DNA of 64,000 nucleotides from DATBAX01 sp963762965 (GCA_963762965.1 CAVXME010000001.1:868001-932000), one strand, 5' to 3'; shown: positions 36,337-45,758, numbered from the stretch's first letter. Translations and numbers: made by a program. Notes: a model not told the origin generated them from the letters alone.

Positions 36337-37743
36337 ATGACGATGACGGTCAGACCTCAAATCGCGCGTAGAAACCGGCGTAAGCTGTTGACTCCATTCG
36401 AAGAGACGAAATGGAGTAACGGCCCGCGCGGGCGTGCGAATTTCCGAAGAGCAGCCCTTCAGTCCTGCTCCTTATTTCTATTTGTATTGATTCTGGGTGC
36501 GCCCCGAGCCCATGCTGCTGCGGCTTTGTTGCTGGAAGAGCCCTATGGAAAGCTGGGCGCTTTCATGGCACAAGGTCACGCGGCGGTTTATCTGTCGCGA
36601 GTTTGCGCGGAAACGCCGCTGGTGCTTCGCCGCTGCGGTCCTGGGGAATCGGGCGTGGTGATCAGTCGTTACAACGGAGTTTCCGGATATGACTGGATCG
36701 CGATTCCTCTGATTCCATATTTATATGCCGTGGAAAATACGGACGACGTTCCCTTGTTCGCCAACCCCAAACTGGCTGCCTTCTTAAGAAATCAATACCG
36801 ACGGAAGTTCTTGGAGACCATCGCACCCGATGGCCCAGACGGAGAAACGCCCGAAGGCAATTGGTATGAATTAGTGGGAACGTCCTACGACCGGACGACC
36901 TATAGTTACGAATTCGAGACCAGCGCAGAACAAGACGATGGGTTGATTCGTAAGCTGAATTCCCTGCCGAACCAGTCGCATTTCAAAACCGTGAACCGTA
37001 ACTGCGCTGACTTCACGCGCGAAATTATTAACTTTTATTATCCCAAAGCCGTGCATCGCAACATCATTGCCGATGCTGGAATGACAACCCCCAAACAGAT
37101 CGCGAAATCGCTGGTAAAGTTCAATGCTCGTCATCCTGAGCTGGAGTCGTCTGCTTTTGTAATCCCGCAGGTCCCCGGCAGCATTCCACGCAGTACGCCG
37201 GTGCGCGGTGTGGCCGAGTCGTTGCTGAAAACCAAGAAGTACGTAATTCCTCTGGCCATTTTGCAGCCCTATGTGGCGGGCGGTATCGCTCTCGCTTATG
37301 TGAGCAACGGGCGCTTCGATCCAGCCCACAATGCGATGATCATGGATTCCAAACGCGAACTACAACCACCCCTGGCCTCCGACCAGCGCAAGGCCCTGGA
37401 GAGCCAACTCGATCTGCTCTCCAGCAGCACAAATCCGGATGGCAAGACATGGCGCAATGAAAAGATGTGGCGCCGTCTGCAAGCGGATGCAGAACCTGAG
37501 CTCGATCCCTCGGGTGCACCGGTCTTGATAGTCCGAGTGGGTGAGCAGGTTGTGGATGTCGGAATCTCGCGCGAGAATGTCCTCCGTTCCTCGGGCTCTC
37601 CGAAGTTGTCGCAGGAACTCCTCGAAGCGCGCCTCCGGGAAGAATTGCGGAGAAGTGCGGCTTCGAAGACCTCCGAGAGCGATGTCGTCAGCGACTGGAA
37701 GCTACTACAGAAGGTCTCTCCGGTTGAAACCAATTCCAATTGA
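36337..37743 (+). CDS. Exported putative permuted papain-fold (NlpC/P60/LRAT-like) protein
   Basis: 468 residues with a long basic leader and a hydrophobic signal segment (about 42-60). The next 180 residues carry GKLGAFMAQGHAAVYL (His81) and later NRNCADFTREI (Cys223). His before an NCxxF cysteine is the order found in circularly permuted papain-fold enzymes such as LRAT- or YiiX-like proteins and in DUF4105-type periplasmic domains. The C-terminal part is rich in Lys/Arg/Ser and has no assigned domain. Hydrolase or acyltransferase activity in the periplasm is therefore possible but unproven. The ATG at 36337 has no clear Shine-Dalgarno, and the start may lie slightly downstream. It stands alone after tRNA-Ser. 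Confidence 0.6.
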   Translation: MTMTVRPQIARRNRRKLLTPFEETKWSNGPRGRANFRRAALQSCSLFLFVLILGAPRAHAAAALLLEEPYGKLGAFMAQGHAAVYLSRVCAETPLVLRRCGPGESGVVISRYNGVSGYDWIAIPLIPYLYAVENTDDVPLFANPKLAAFLRNQYRRKFLETIAPDGPDGETPEGNWYELVGTSYDRTTYSYEFETSAEQDDGLIRKLNSLPNQSHFKTVNRNCADFTREIINFYYPKAVHRNIIADAGMTTPKQIAKSLVKFNARHPELESSAFVIPQVPGSIPRSTPVRGVAESLLKTKKYVIPLAILQPYVAGGIALAYVSNGRFDPAHNAMIMDSKRELQPPLASDQRKALESQLDLLSSSTNPDGKTWRNEKMWRRLQADAEPELDPSGAPVLIVRVGEQVVDVGISRENVLRSSGSPKLSQELLEARLREELRRSAASKTSESDVVSDWKLLQKVSPVETNSN

Positions 37744-37768
37744 TGGTGTATTGTTCTTCAGTAATTCT

Positions 37769-40570
37769 TTAATTCTTAGCTGCTGCCGCGGCCTTCTGAG
37801 CCAGAAGGCTGAAGCTTTTCGCTTTCGCATCCTGCTCTAAAGCCAGTAAGTGAGTTCGACCGGCAGCGGCCTGGCCGGAATGCATCTCAATTTCCCCCAG
37901 TGCCAGACGGGCCTCGAAATCTCCTTCTAGAAATCCAACCTTCCGGGCCTCCGCCGAGGCCTCTCTCAGGTCCCGGATGGCCTCGACCGAAGAACCGGAA
38001 GCGGCCAGGATGCGACCTGCAATAATCTGCGCGTAAAGATGGACGTCACGGCTATGGCTGGTTTTGGCAAGCGCCAGCGCCTGGTCAATCGCCTGCCTGG
38101 CGGGTGTGGTTTGTCGCCGCGCCAGGAACACTCGCGCCAGCACAATCTGGGCCGTGGCTTCGTCGCTCGGCGCTTTTTGTGCCTGGAACTGATCCGCCGC
38201 TTCCCGCGCGGAGTGCTCGGCTTCGTCTAATTTCCCTTCCTCGATGGAGACCAGCGACAGCGCAACGCGACTTTCGGCGGCGGTTTCCTTCTCCCCGAGC
38301 TGGTTCCGCGCGGCGAGTGCTTCTTCGTATTTCTTGCGCGCTCCATCCAGATCACCTTCCTCTCGAAGCACGTCTCCCAAACCGACCACGGCATACGATA
38401 AGACACTTTGTTCCCCGATCTCGCGCCCCAGCAATGTGGCTTCCTCAAAGCCCTTTTGGCAGGCGGGAAGGTCTCCTAATTCAAACAGCAATCCTCCCAG
38501 ATTGACCAGAGCCATTTCCTGATTGGCTTTGTTCTCGGCTTGCCGGGCCATGGCGAGGGAGCCCTCGTACATGTTCCTGGCTTCAGACAAGTCTCCTTGC
38601 TGTTGCAGGATAAGGGCAATGTTCATCAGCTCGAGGCCGGCGTCGTTTACGTTTCCGAGTTCGCGGTAGATCTTGAGCGATTCCTCATGCATCTGTTTTG
38701 ACGCGGCCAAGTCCCCCTGATTTTGTTCGACAATCGCCAAATTTCCCAGCACTCCGGCGGTGTAACTCTTGCTCCCGATTTGGCGAAATACATCTAATGC
38801 TTCCAGATACATCTTCCTGGCCTCGGTAAAATTGCCCTCGTCGGTTGCGATATTGGCCAGGATGTTGATGGCCCACGCCGCATCGTTGCGATCACCGAGT
38901 TTATTCGCGATTATCCGCGCACTCTCACAAGCCGCGATAGCCTGCTGAAACTGGCTTAGGCTCTTGAAGGCATAACACTCTCTTTGAAAGGCCCGTGCGG
39001 TGAGCAGCGGCGCGCCCTGAGCTTCACCTTTTCGTGCCGCACTTTCCGCGAGCTGTTGGGCGCGGTGGAAATCGGAAAGCGATTCGGCGGCGTCGGCTTC
39101 CGCCAGATCAATCCGGGGATCGTCCCGCTCGGGCGGTGGGAGCTGTCGAAGAGTCGCCACGGTTGCCAAAGCGTCTTTCGAATCGCCGCCGGCGTCCTGG
39201 GCACCGGCCAGGCGCAGTCCGTAGTCCAGGTTATCGGGGGTAAACGTGTAGAGAGTGCGGTAAACCTCAATGGCTTTTTTCCAATCCTTGCTGAACTCGC
39301 GATAGCGGCCTTCGATCCAGAGCTGCTGCTCACGCGGCAGGTCCTTGGAGAGGTCGAATGCGCTTTTGGCTTCGGCCCGCGATTTTTCGTCGTAACCTAA
39401 AACGGACAAAGCCTGGGCCAATGCGGAATGGGGCAGAGGATGTTGCGGCTCTGCGGCAATTGCCTTTTCCAGAAGATCGCGGGCGGCCAAAGCGTCGAGT
39501 ACCCGGAGCCGGGCCAGTCCCTCCGAATACAAACGTGCAGCTTCTGGATTCGAGGGCAGTGAGGCCCGCACAATTCCCGCGTCCGCCGGAGAAACACCGG
39601 GGACGCTTAATTTTCCTCGTAGCTGCGCTCCCGCCCGTGAAAGCAGGTCGAAAAGATCGGCTTCGGTGCCAGTTTCACCGAGTTCCGCTACGATCTCTCC
39701 ATTTCGTGCATCTTGCAGGCGAAGATCGAGCCTAAGCTGCTGCTTGCCTTTTTCTCCTAGAACGGTATACGAGCCAAGAACCAGAAAATCGGAACCCAAG
39801 TCGCGGTGAATCCGTTCCAGGGTATCTTTTGCTAGACTGTCTTCCCCTTTCCAGGGCAATTCCTGCTTCATCCGGGCGACATCCTCACCGGAGATCATGC
39901 GGAGTTCCTCGCCCGTAGCCAATTCCGTGCTCAGCATTTCGGAGATGGCGGTAGAAAGCCAGCCCTCGTCGGGCTGACCCGACACGTTTTGGAAACCGAG
40001 CACCGCCACCGAGCGGCGAACCGAGATCGAAGGAGTGGCAGCTCCAGAGTTGCCGGGGGGCGGGTTCTTAAAAAGATGCTGAACGCTGGGCATGCGATAG
40101 ATCAAACCGCCAGCCGCCAGCACAAGGAGGACCAGGCAACCACCCAGAACAAGCCTCAGCCGCGAAGAGACCTTCTCGGCAACTACATGGGTCTCAGGAT
40201 GGGTCCGCACAAATGGCTGGTTCTGGTCATAATTCTCCGCCGAAACCTCCCTGACTTTGGTGGCAAAGCGGTATCCCCGGCCTGGAACGGTCACCACATA
40301 GCGATAGCTGCGGCCGCTTTCACCCAGGGCCTTTCTGAGGATAAAGATGTTTTGGGTGAGATTGGCCTCCTCGACAAAACTGTCAGGCCAAAGCATTTTC
40401 ATCAGATCGTCTTTTAGAACGACCCGTTCACTGTGCTGAACCAGGATCACGAGAATCTCAAAGGCCTTTGGACTCAGCGGGATGGGAGTTCCACTCTGCA
40501 AAAGAACCCGTTCTTCGGGGTCGATGCGGAAGGAGTCGAACTCGTAGAAGATCTTGGGTGGCCCGGCCAT
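37769..40570 (-). CDS. CadC-like winged-helix regulator with membrane segment and TPR domain
   Basis: 933 residues. An OmpR/PhoB-type winged-helix DNA-binding domain (about 8-105: FRIDPEERVLL, IPLSPKAFEILVILVQ, YVVTVPGRGYRFA) lies in the cytoplasm. One membrane segment (about 138-158) follows, then a domain (about 190-330) like those of TolB/adenylate-cyclase-associated CadC proteins, and at least ten tetratricopeptide repeats (about 350-920). The architecture is common in Acidobacteriota and lacks a receiver domain, so signalling would run through the extracytoplasmic part. The ATG at 40568-40570 removes an unneeded extension. Three 11-bp-spaced repeats lie 19-48 bp upstream and suggest autoregulation. 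Confidence 0.88.
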   Translation of the reverse strand: MAGPPKIFYEFDSFRIDPEERVLLQSGTPIPLSPKAFEILVILVQHSERVVLKDDLMKMLWPDSFVEEANLTQNIFILRKALGESGRSYRYVVTVPGRGYRFATKVREVSAENYDQNQPFVRTHPETHVVAEKVSSRLRLVLGGCLVLLVLAAGGLIYRMPSVQHLFKNPPPGNSGAATPSISVRRSVAVLGFQNVSGQPDEGWLSTAISEMLSTELATGEELRMISGEDVARMKQELPWKGEDSLAKDTLERIHRDLGSDFLVLGSYTVLGEKGKQQLRLDLRLQDARNGEIVAELGETGTEADLFDLLSRAGAQLRGKLSVPGVSPADAGIVRASLPSNPEAARLYSEGLARLRVLDALAARDLLEKAIAAEPQHPLPHSALAQALSVLGYDEKSRAEAKSAFDLSKDLPREQQLWIEGRYREFSKDWKKAIEVYRTLYTFTPDNLDYGLRLAGAQDAGGDSKDALATVATLRQLPPPERDDPRIDLAEADAAESLSDFHRAQQLAESAARKGEAQGAPLLTARAFQRECYAFKSLSQFQQAIAACESARIIANKLGDRNDAAWAINILANIATDEGNFTEARKMYLEALDVFRQIGSKSYTAGVLGNLAIVEQNQGDLAASKQMHEESLKIYRELGNVNDAGLELMNIALILQQQGDLSEARNMYEGSLAMARQAENKANQEMALVNLGGLLFELGDLPACQKGFEEATLLGREIGEQSVLSYAVVGLGDVLREEGDLDGARKKYEEALAARNQLGEKETAAESRVALSLVSIEEGKLDEAEHSAREAADQFQAQKAPSDEATAQIVLARVFLARRQTTPARQAIDQALALAKTSHSRDVHLYAQIIAGRILAASGSSVEAIRDLREASAEARKVGFLEGDFEARLALGEIEMHSGQAAAGRTHLLALEQDAKAKSFSLLAQKAAAAAKN

Positions 40571-40588
40571 TTTCCTCTCAATACGGCG

Positions 40589-40618
40589 GTTTTGAGACAG
40601 TCTTGAGCTGGTCTTGAG
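40589..40618. promoter_or_regulatory. Three-copy 11-bp direct-repeat operator
   Basis: GTTTTGAG (40589-40596), GTCTTGAG (40600-40607) and GTCTTGAG (40611-40618) are direct repeats with an exact 11-bp period, one turn of DNA. This is the layout bound by OmpR/PhoB-type winged helices. They lie 19-48 bp upstream of the winged-helix/TPR gene, which itself encodes such a domain, so autoregulation is a reasonable inference. Confidence 0.55.
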
Positions 40619-40646
40619 GACATTTAGAACCCCCAAATGGCAATAT

Positions 40647-40912
40647 GGCCGCGTTCTTGAGGGTGGTGTGCAGTGGTGATGTGCCGCAATTTAGCACGAA
40701 TTGAAGCCAGCGCATAGACCCTGGGGAGGGGCGAACTCGATGGCTACAGAAACCGCCCACATCATCCTTAAGACGAAAGCAGTAAGGCCATGTTTTTGAA
40801 GGTGGTGCGTAGTGGGGAGGTGTCGAACCTGGCACCGCTTGAAACCAACGCCAGACCCTGGGGAGGGACGACGGCGATGGATCGAGAAACCGCTCGCATC
40901 ATCTTCAAGAAC
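40647..40912. repeat. Imperfect tandem duplication of about 138 bp
   Basis: Unit A (about 40647-40785) and unit B (about 40786-40912) share GGCC, a (C/T)TTGA(A/G)GGTGGTG block, GACCCTGGGGAGGG, GAAACCGC and CATCAT blocks in the same order, offset by 137-139 bp. It fills the space between the divergent regulator gene and the exported-protein gene. No coding role is evident. Just after it a 16-bp tandem repeat follows (40920-40935 and 40936-40951). Confidence 0.7.
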
Positions 40913-40948
40913 AACCAAGCTTCAAGACTAACCAGCTTCAAGACTAAC

Positions 40949-40954
40949 AAGGAG
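40949..40954 (+). promoter_or_regulatory. Shine-Dalgarno that fixes a TTG start
   Basis: AAGGAG six bases before TTG 40961 identifies the start of the small exported protein. The TTG opens directly on a signal peptide, whereas the longer in-frame extension upstream is the duplicated intergenic region read as protein. Confidence 0.7.
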
Positions 40955-40960
40955 AGCCCC

Positions 40961-41488
40961 TTGAGATTCAAATTACTTTCGATGGCCATCATCATAACGT
41001 TGTGGGCAACCGCAGCAGTGGTACCGGCAAGCGCCAAGACCCACTCCACGCTGGTTCTCAACATTCCTTTTCAATTCACGGTGGGCGACCGGCTATTGTT
41101 GCCAGGCACCTACCACTTTGAACAGTTGTTGGACTCGGCCCCAGGACTCAACATTATCGCGATCAGCAGCGCGGATGGGGGCACCTATCAGGCGGCGGTG
41201 ACGACCACCACTCAAGCCGCCGCAATCCCGCGAATCTCGAGGCTGGTCTTCAAACGATATGGGAATTCCTTCTTCCTGTCGCAAGTTTGGACGAAGGGCA
41301 AATTGGTCGGCTTGCTGCTCTACCCGTCGCGCGGGGAGGTGCGTCTGGCGGAGCAGCAGGCGGCCAATGAAGAAGTGAGCGTACCGGCAGTCACCGACGG
41401 CAGCGTCATCGCGACCGCCTTGAATTCTCGCCGGCCAACTGCGCGTTCGTCGTCTGGTCACGGGCAATTTGAGCCGGATGGGCAGTGA
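40961..41488 (+). CDS. Small exported protein of acidobacterial type
   Basis: 175 residues from the TTG at 40961, with AAGGAG upstream. A signal peptide (1-25, ending VVPASA) is followed by a beta-rich segment, LVLNIPFQFTVGDRLLLPG TYHFE-like, then SRLVFKRYGNSFFLSQVW. I recognise this as a family of small exported proteins recurrent in Acidobacteriota genomes, without known function. The C-terminal 35 residues are Ser/Arg-rich and disordered. It is divergent from the winged-helix/TPR regulator across a region of repeats and may be under its control (inference from position). Confidence 0.65.
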   Translation: MRFKLLSMAIIITLWATAAVVPASAKTHSTLVLNIPFQFTVGDRLLLPGTYHFEQLLDSAPGLNIIAISSADGGTYQAAVTTTTQAAAIPRISRLVFKRYGNSFFLSQVWTKGKLVGLLLYPSRGEVRLAEQQAANEEVSVPAVTDGSVIATALNSRRPTARSSSGHGQFEPDGQ

Positions 41489-41525
41489 AAATGAACCGGG
41501 GATTTGGTGACAGCGAAGCCATCGC

Positions 41526-42254
41526 TCAAGGATGCTGATACGCAGGATTGTCGGGAGCCGGGGGATCGTAGTCGCGGCCATATTTATTCTTGTGGTTGTG
41601 CGGCAGACCAGCGGCAGCGATGCGCAAAATACCCAAGGTTGAAGTACTCTCCGAAACAGTGATCGGTCTGGCCATGGAATTCAGGGTCTCGGGCAGGGCA
41701 TCCTCGTGCCAGACTCGCAGCGTGTAGTGACCCAGTGGAACGTTCGGAATCACGACGTCGCCGTGCTGGTTTGAGATTCCGTAATAAGGCGTATCCAGGG
41801 CGATCACGACGGCGCTCATCTCGGCGTGAATGTTGCAAAAGATGTACGAAATGCCGGGCTTGCTGAAAGTCACTTCGCGGGTGCTGCCGGCTTCGTAAAG
41901 CCCGAGATCGAAGCGCTTCCCTTCAAACAGAGAAAACACATTGTGAAAGAACGGATCACGGTTGGGGAACTCGACCACCGACCCGACAGGAATGACCAAC
42001 AGATGCGGTTCGAAACTCTTGTTTCTCTGGGTCAGGCGGGGGTGAGACGTGCCGGGTATTTTGGCCGGTGACGGCGCTGGGCCATCGTCTGGGCTCAGCC
42101 AAACCACCGCGCTCCCGGCTTGAATCGATTTACCCCGGGGTTTGTCATTGGCCAAAACCACATGGGCAGAAACCGTGACCACCTGCGCAAAAGCCAGCGA
42201 GTTGCACAATAGGACCGCGCATAAGAAGCTTCGGCGAAGGTCGGAGAAGGGCAT
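41526..42254 (-). CDS. Cupredoxin-domain protein with regulatory-like C-terminal domain
   Basis: Periplasmic protein of 242 residues with a signal peptide (1-23). A plastocyanin-like domain (about 25-150) shows a plausible type-1 copper set: His104 (DPFFHNVFS), Cys140 and His143 with Met146 (FCNIHAEM). A carboxypeptidase-regulatory-like beta domain follows (about 150-215: ISNQHGDVVIPNVPLGHYTL), then a short Pro/Asn tail. Electron transfer or copper handling is expected. The ATG (42252-42254) lies 1 bp after the stop of the outer-membrane protein gene, so the two are translationally coupled. Confidence 0.85.
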   Translation of the reverse strand: MPFSDLRRSFLCAVLLCNSLAFAQVVTVSAHVVLANDKPRGKSIQAGSAVVWLSPDDGPAPSPAKIPGTSHPRLTQRNKSFEPHLLVIPVGSVVEFPNRDPFFHNVFSLFEGKRFDLGLYEAGSTREVTFSKPGISYIFCNIHAEMSAVVIALDTPYYGISNQHGDVVIPNVPLGHYTLRVWHEDALPETLNSMARPITVSESTSTLGILRIAAAGLPHNHKNKYGRDYDPPAPDNPAYQHP

Positions 42255-42255
42255 T

Positions 42256-43842
42256 CTAGAACAAGACTCCCATCACAAGATTGATCTGTTCGGCGGAATT
42301 CCTGTCATCATAAATCTGGGACGTCCGCAAGCGCAGGTATTCGGCGGAGAACAGCAGGTCCGACCGGGGACGGTAAACAAAGTTCACCAGGGCGCTCCGA
42401 TTCTGTAGCAACAGAGTGTTGTAATAACTCTGGCCATAAGGGAAGGCGTGCACATCCGCGGCATAAGGATTGTCCAATCCAAACGCGCCGTTGAACTCCA
42501 GTTTCGCAGCGGCTTTGAATTTCAATTGCGACCATCCCCCGATGGCATTCAGCCCGCGTATCTGAGTTGCTGGATCGGTCGGGTTGCCGCTGAAAACGAC
42601 GGTCTGCCCGATCCCGCCGCCGAGACCTCCAATCGCCCGGCCGCGAAAGAATTCGCCGGTAAAACTGACTCGCGAGGCCAGCGGAATCTCCCAATCCGTC
42701 AATACCGCCCATCCGTCGTTATAGCGGTCAAACCCCCAGTTCTGCCGGGAATAATAGCTGGCGGCGCCCAGAGCCAGGGGCTGACCATGCAAGCGACGGG
42801 TCCAGGCGAGCCGCGCGGCATAGGCGGGTTGGGCGGAGCTTTCTCCGGCTTGCGGCAGGCGCGCATACGCTGTGTACGGTGGCTCTCCGGTGAGATTGTC
42901 GAGGATGCCCGCCTGCACCGTCACGTTCTGTTGATCAGAAAAGTCAAAACGATGTTCCAACCGCACCTGCGGAATCCAACCCCACAGGTTGCCAGAATAT
43001 CCGAGCGCCGGAATTGCCAGCGAGGTGAAAGAAGTTGGCGAGTTCGGGGAGAAAAATAGCGCGTCCTGCCCGGCTACGACCGACGTGTTTTGCCAATCCA
43101 TCCGCATACTCGCGGTGCGCAGGCGTACGATCCCGTAGTTGATGCCATTGAGTGTATTGGGAGCTCCTCCAGCGAAATCCACCTGCACCTCACCGCTGGT
43201 TTTTGCCCCCGCGACCTGCGGACCAAAAACTTCAAGCGCCAACTCCGACTGCCGCAGGGTTGCCCCGAAACTCCCGTTGGAGCTCAGCGACGATGGGCCG
43301 GGTGCGTAACTGGGGAAGTCGGCATTGTCCACCGTCCCGCGATTGCTAAAGAGGTTCATCAGAACCATTCCTGAAAGCCGCACGCGGTATTTCGAGGCGC
43401 TCTCCACTTTGGTTTGATATTGTTCGTCCACTTTGCCGGTGGTGAGCAGCGACGAATCTTCCAGCGCCGCGACTCTGTCCTCGAGCGATGGCTTCTGGGG
43501 CGGAGGGGAAACGCTGGCTTCGGCATTGGCCGGTTGCGGCTGCTCTTCTGGAGGTGCGACTGCCAGCGCCGGCGCCTGGTTTCGCGACGACTCAAGTTCG
43601 CGCCGCAATTCCGCGGTCTCGGCGCGATATTGCGAGGCTTCGGAGCGCATTTCCTCCACCGCAACCCGCAGTTCGCGGACTTGCTGCTGAAGTTCCTGGA
43701 CGGCCGTGGCCATGGCATCGCCCTGGGGAGCGGACGATGATTTCACTTCTTGTGCGCATCCGGAACCACATCTGACGAAGAGAAACAATCCCAGCACGCC
43801 GCATTGCAAAAGCCAAACTGGCAAACCATTTCGCTGCTTCAC
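42256..43842 (-). CDS. Outer-membrane beta-barrel protein with coiled-coil N-terminus
   Basis: 528 residues. A signal peptide (1-30) is followed by a coiled coil (about 42-90, VQELQQQVRELRVAVEEM), a Pro-rich linker and a porin-like barrel from about residue 150 to the terminal Phe (LVMGVLF). The layout, a trimerising coiled coil followed by a barrel, resembles phosphate-selective or OprP/SlpA-type porins. The start is GTG at 43840-43842 with GGAGG six bases upstream. It is upstream of and coupled to the cupredoxin gene, and downstream of a two-component pair on the same strand, which may control it. Confidence 0.78.
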   Translation of the reverse strand: MKQRNGLPVWLLQCGVLGLFLFVRCGSGCAQEVKSSSAPQGDAMATAVQELQQQVRELRVAVEEMRSEASQYRAETAELRRELESSRNQAPALAVAPPEEQPQPANAEASVSPPPQKPSLEDRVAALEDSSLLTTGKVDEQYQTKVESASKYRVRLSGMVLMNLFSNRGTVDNADFPSYAPGPSSLSSNGSFGATLRQSELALEVFGPQVAGAKTSGEVQVDFAGGAPNTLNGINYGIVRLRTASMRMDWQNTSVVAGQDALFFSPNSPTSFTSLAIPALGYSGNLWGWIPQVRLEHRFDFSDQQNVTVQAGILDNLTGEPPYTAYARLPQAGESSAQPAYAARLAWTRRLHGQPLALGAASYYSRQNWGFDRYNDGWAVLTDWEIPLASRVSFTGEFFRGRAIGGLGGGIGQTVVFSGNPTDPATQIRGLNAIGGWSQLKFKAAAKLEFNGAFGLDNPYAADVHAFPYGQSYYNTLLLQNRSALVNFVYRPRSDLLFSAEYLRLRTSQIYDDRNSAEQINLVMGVLF

Positions 43843-43946
43843 GATTCGCCTCCGAAGAGTCTGGAAGTTTTGATGCCGTTCTTATCCAATCCCGATGTTT
43901 GCAGAGAGAAGTTTCAGATTGGCCGTCGACCGGTCTGCCCTGAATC

Positions 43947-45758
43947 CTACTCCGATTCCGTTTGTTTGCTCGAAACCAGGGGAGGTGGCAACATTCTTGA
44001 TTCTCCGCCTCGTTCAGGGACACGGTCCGATGCCGGACTCAGGGGAAGAACCAATTTGAAGATCGTTCCTGCCTTGGAAGTCTTCTCCACGGCGACGTCT
44101 CCGCCATGGTCCTGAATGATCTTCTGCACCACGGTGAGTCCCAAGCCGGTGCCATTTTCCTTGCCGAAGCTGACAAATGGCTCGAAGAGTTGGCCGCGGA
44201 TCGACTCAGAGATCCCCCGGCCATTGTCAGCTACCTGGACTTCCACTCCGTGAGGAATCTCGCATATTTTTATGTCAATCTCTCCCGTTTCCAACTCCAC
44301 TGCCTCGCATGCGTTGAGCAGAAGATTAAAGAGAGCGCGTTCCAGCTTCTTCTGGTCGAACCACCCCTCGTTACTGCCCTGTTGCCGGATGCCGATGCGG
44401 ACTTTGTGGAACTCGGGATGGGTGCGGATGGTCTGAATGACGCGTTCGACCGTGACTTTGACACTTCCGTAGCTCGGCCGCAGGGATTCTCGCGTGCGCG
44501 AAAACTCCAGCAATGACTCGATCAGATCGGTCATTTGATTTACGGCAACCCGAATTTCCTGATAAAGCTCCTCGCGTTGTTCAGGAGACAGGCGGGCCTC
44601 GCAGAGGAATTCGGCATTGGCCACAATGGCCGCCAGGGAATGGCGCAAGTCATGGGAAACGGAGCTCGCCATTCGGCCAATGGTGGCCAGGCGTTCCGCT
44701 TCCAGAAGCCTTTGCTGAGTTTTCAGCAGGCTCTGCCGCATGCGGTCAAAGGCCCCGGTCAGTTCCGCCACTTCATCGCCGCCATGGGCGTCCAGGGCGT
44801 AAGTGAAGTCGCCCTTTTCAAGTGCCCGCACACCCGAAACCAGATTTCCCAGCGGACGGGTAAAGGTGTGGGAAATGAGAAATACCAAGGCGCTTCCGCC
44901 CGCGACCGCGGCCAGGCCGAGGGCCAACAGAAGCCGGTTTAAGTTATCGAGGAAGGCAGTCGCCTGATCATAGGACTTGAGGACGGTGAGACGAACCGAA
45001 GGACTTTCCCCCGCCGCCAGTTCGAGCGAAGTAGCCAGAAACCGCTCGTCCCCAAGCTGGACTTCTTCGGCGTCAGCGCCGGCGCTGGGATGAATCATTT
45101 CTTGCTGTCCCAGTTCAATCTCGTGCGAAGGAGTGAGCGTGGTTCGTACGATGGTGTTGTCGTAATAGAAGGTGACTTGACTGGCGGCAATGCGGCTGAC
45201 TTGGGATGCAACGCTGTCGTCAATTTCGTAGCCGATCACCAGGAATCCAAGTTGGCGGTTCGCCGCGGCCGGGCCAAAATAGATTGGCTTCAGGAATACC
45301 TGATAAAGATGGTGGGCCCCAAACCACCAGCGGCTCTGTCCCGCCTGGTGGGTAGAAGCGCCCAGCGAGGATTGCGCCATGTCGCGGCTAAAACCTGGCG
45401 ATGCCGTGTGCAGCGCTACAACGGTACCCATCCGGTCGGCCAAGACGAATAGATCGCTGCCCGCCAGCCGCCACAGAGAGTCGGAGCCATCCTGGATGGT
45501 GGCTTCGTCCTGGGTGGTCATCAGCGCCCGCAGATTGGGCAGGTCGGCCAGCAGGTCCGCCGAATGGCTCAGCGTGGTTTCGCGTTCGCGCTGGAAGTTT
45601 TGGAAGGTGCTGACGGAATTATGCAGGTCGGCAAAGATCTCTTTTCGGACTTGCGCCTGCACATTGCGGCGCACCAGCAGCAGGCTGGTGCAGGTGAGGC
45701 CGGCAGAGATCAGCAGCATGGAGAGGAGAAACTTGGTGCGCAGCCGAAGTTTCAGCAT
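43947..45758 (-). CDS. Sensor histidine kinase with CACHE-like periplasmic domain
   Basis: 603 residues. Two membrane segments (about 8-30 and 274-297) flank a periplasmic domain of some 240 residues, probably double-CACHE-like. HAMP follows (about 298-350), then a HisKA domain with His369 in SSVSHDLRHSLA and an HATPase domain with LLLNACEAVE, DNGRGIS and GTGLGL. The SHDLRHSL H-box is of the NtrB/HK4 type rather than EnvZ type. The ATG at 45756-45758 has GGAGAGGG upstream and avoids overlap with the regulator gene 52 bp before it. Probable targets are the adjacent outer-membrane/cupredoxin genes. Confidence 0.93.
   Translation of the reverse strand: MLKLRLRTKFLLSMLLISAGLTCTSLLLVRRNVQAQVRKEIFADLHNSVSTFQNFQRERETTLSHSADLLADLPNLRALMTTQDEATIQDGSDSLWRLAGSDLFVLADRMGTVVALHTASPGFSRDMAQSSLGASTHQAGQSRWWFGAHHLYQVFLKPIYFGPAAANRQLGFLVIGYEIDDSVASQVSRIAASQVTFYYDNTIVRTTLTPSHEIELGQQEMIHPSAGADAEEVQLGDERFLATSLELAAGESPSVRLTVLKSYDQATAFLDNLNRLLLALGLAAVAGGSALVFLISHTFTRPLGNLVSGVRALEKGDFTYALDAHGGDEVAELTGAFDRMRQSLLKTQQRLLEAERLATIGRMASSVSHDLRHSLAAIVANAEFLCEARLSPEQREELYQEIRVAVNQMTDLIESLLEFSRTRESLRPSYGSVKVTVERVIQTIRTHPEFHKVRIGIRQQGSNEGWFDQKKLERALFNLLLNACEAVELETGEIDIKICEIPHGVEVQVADNGRGISESIRGQLFEPFVSFGKENGTGLGLTVVQKIIQDHGGDVAVEKTSKAGTIFKLVLPLSPASDRVPERGGESRMLPPPLVSSKQTESE

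Noticed and set aside
40691..40918. Small minus-strand frames with similar sequences in the regulator/exported-protein gap
   Set aside because: Their similarity is explained by the tandem duplication of the DNA, not by coding.
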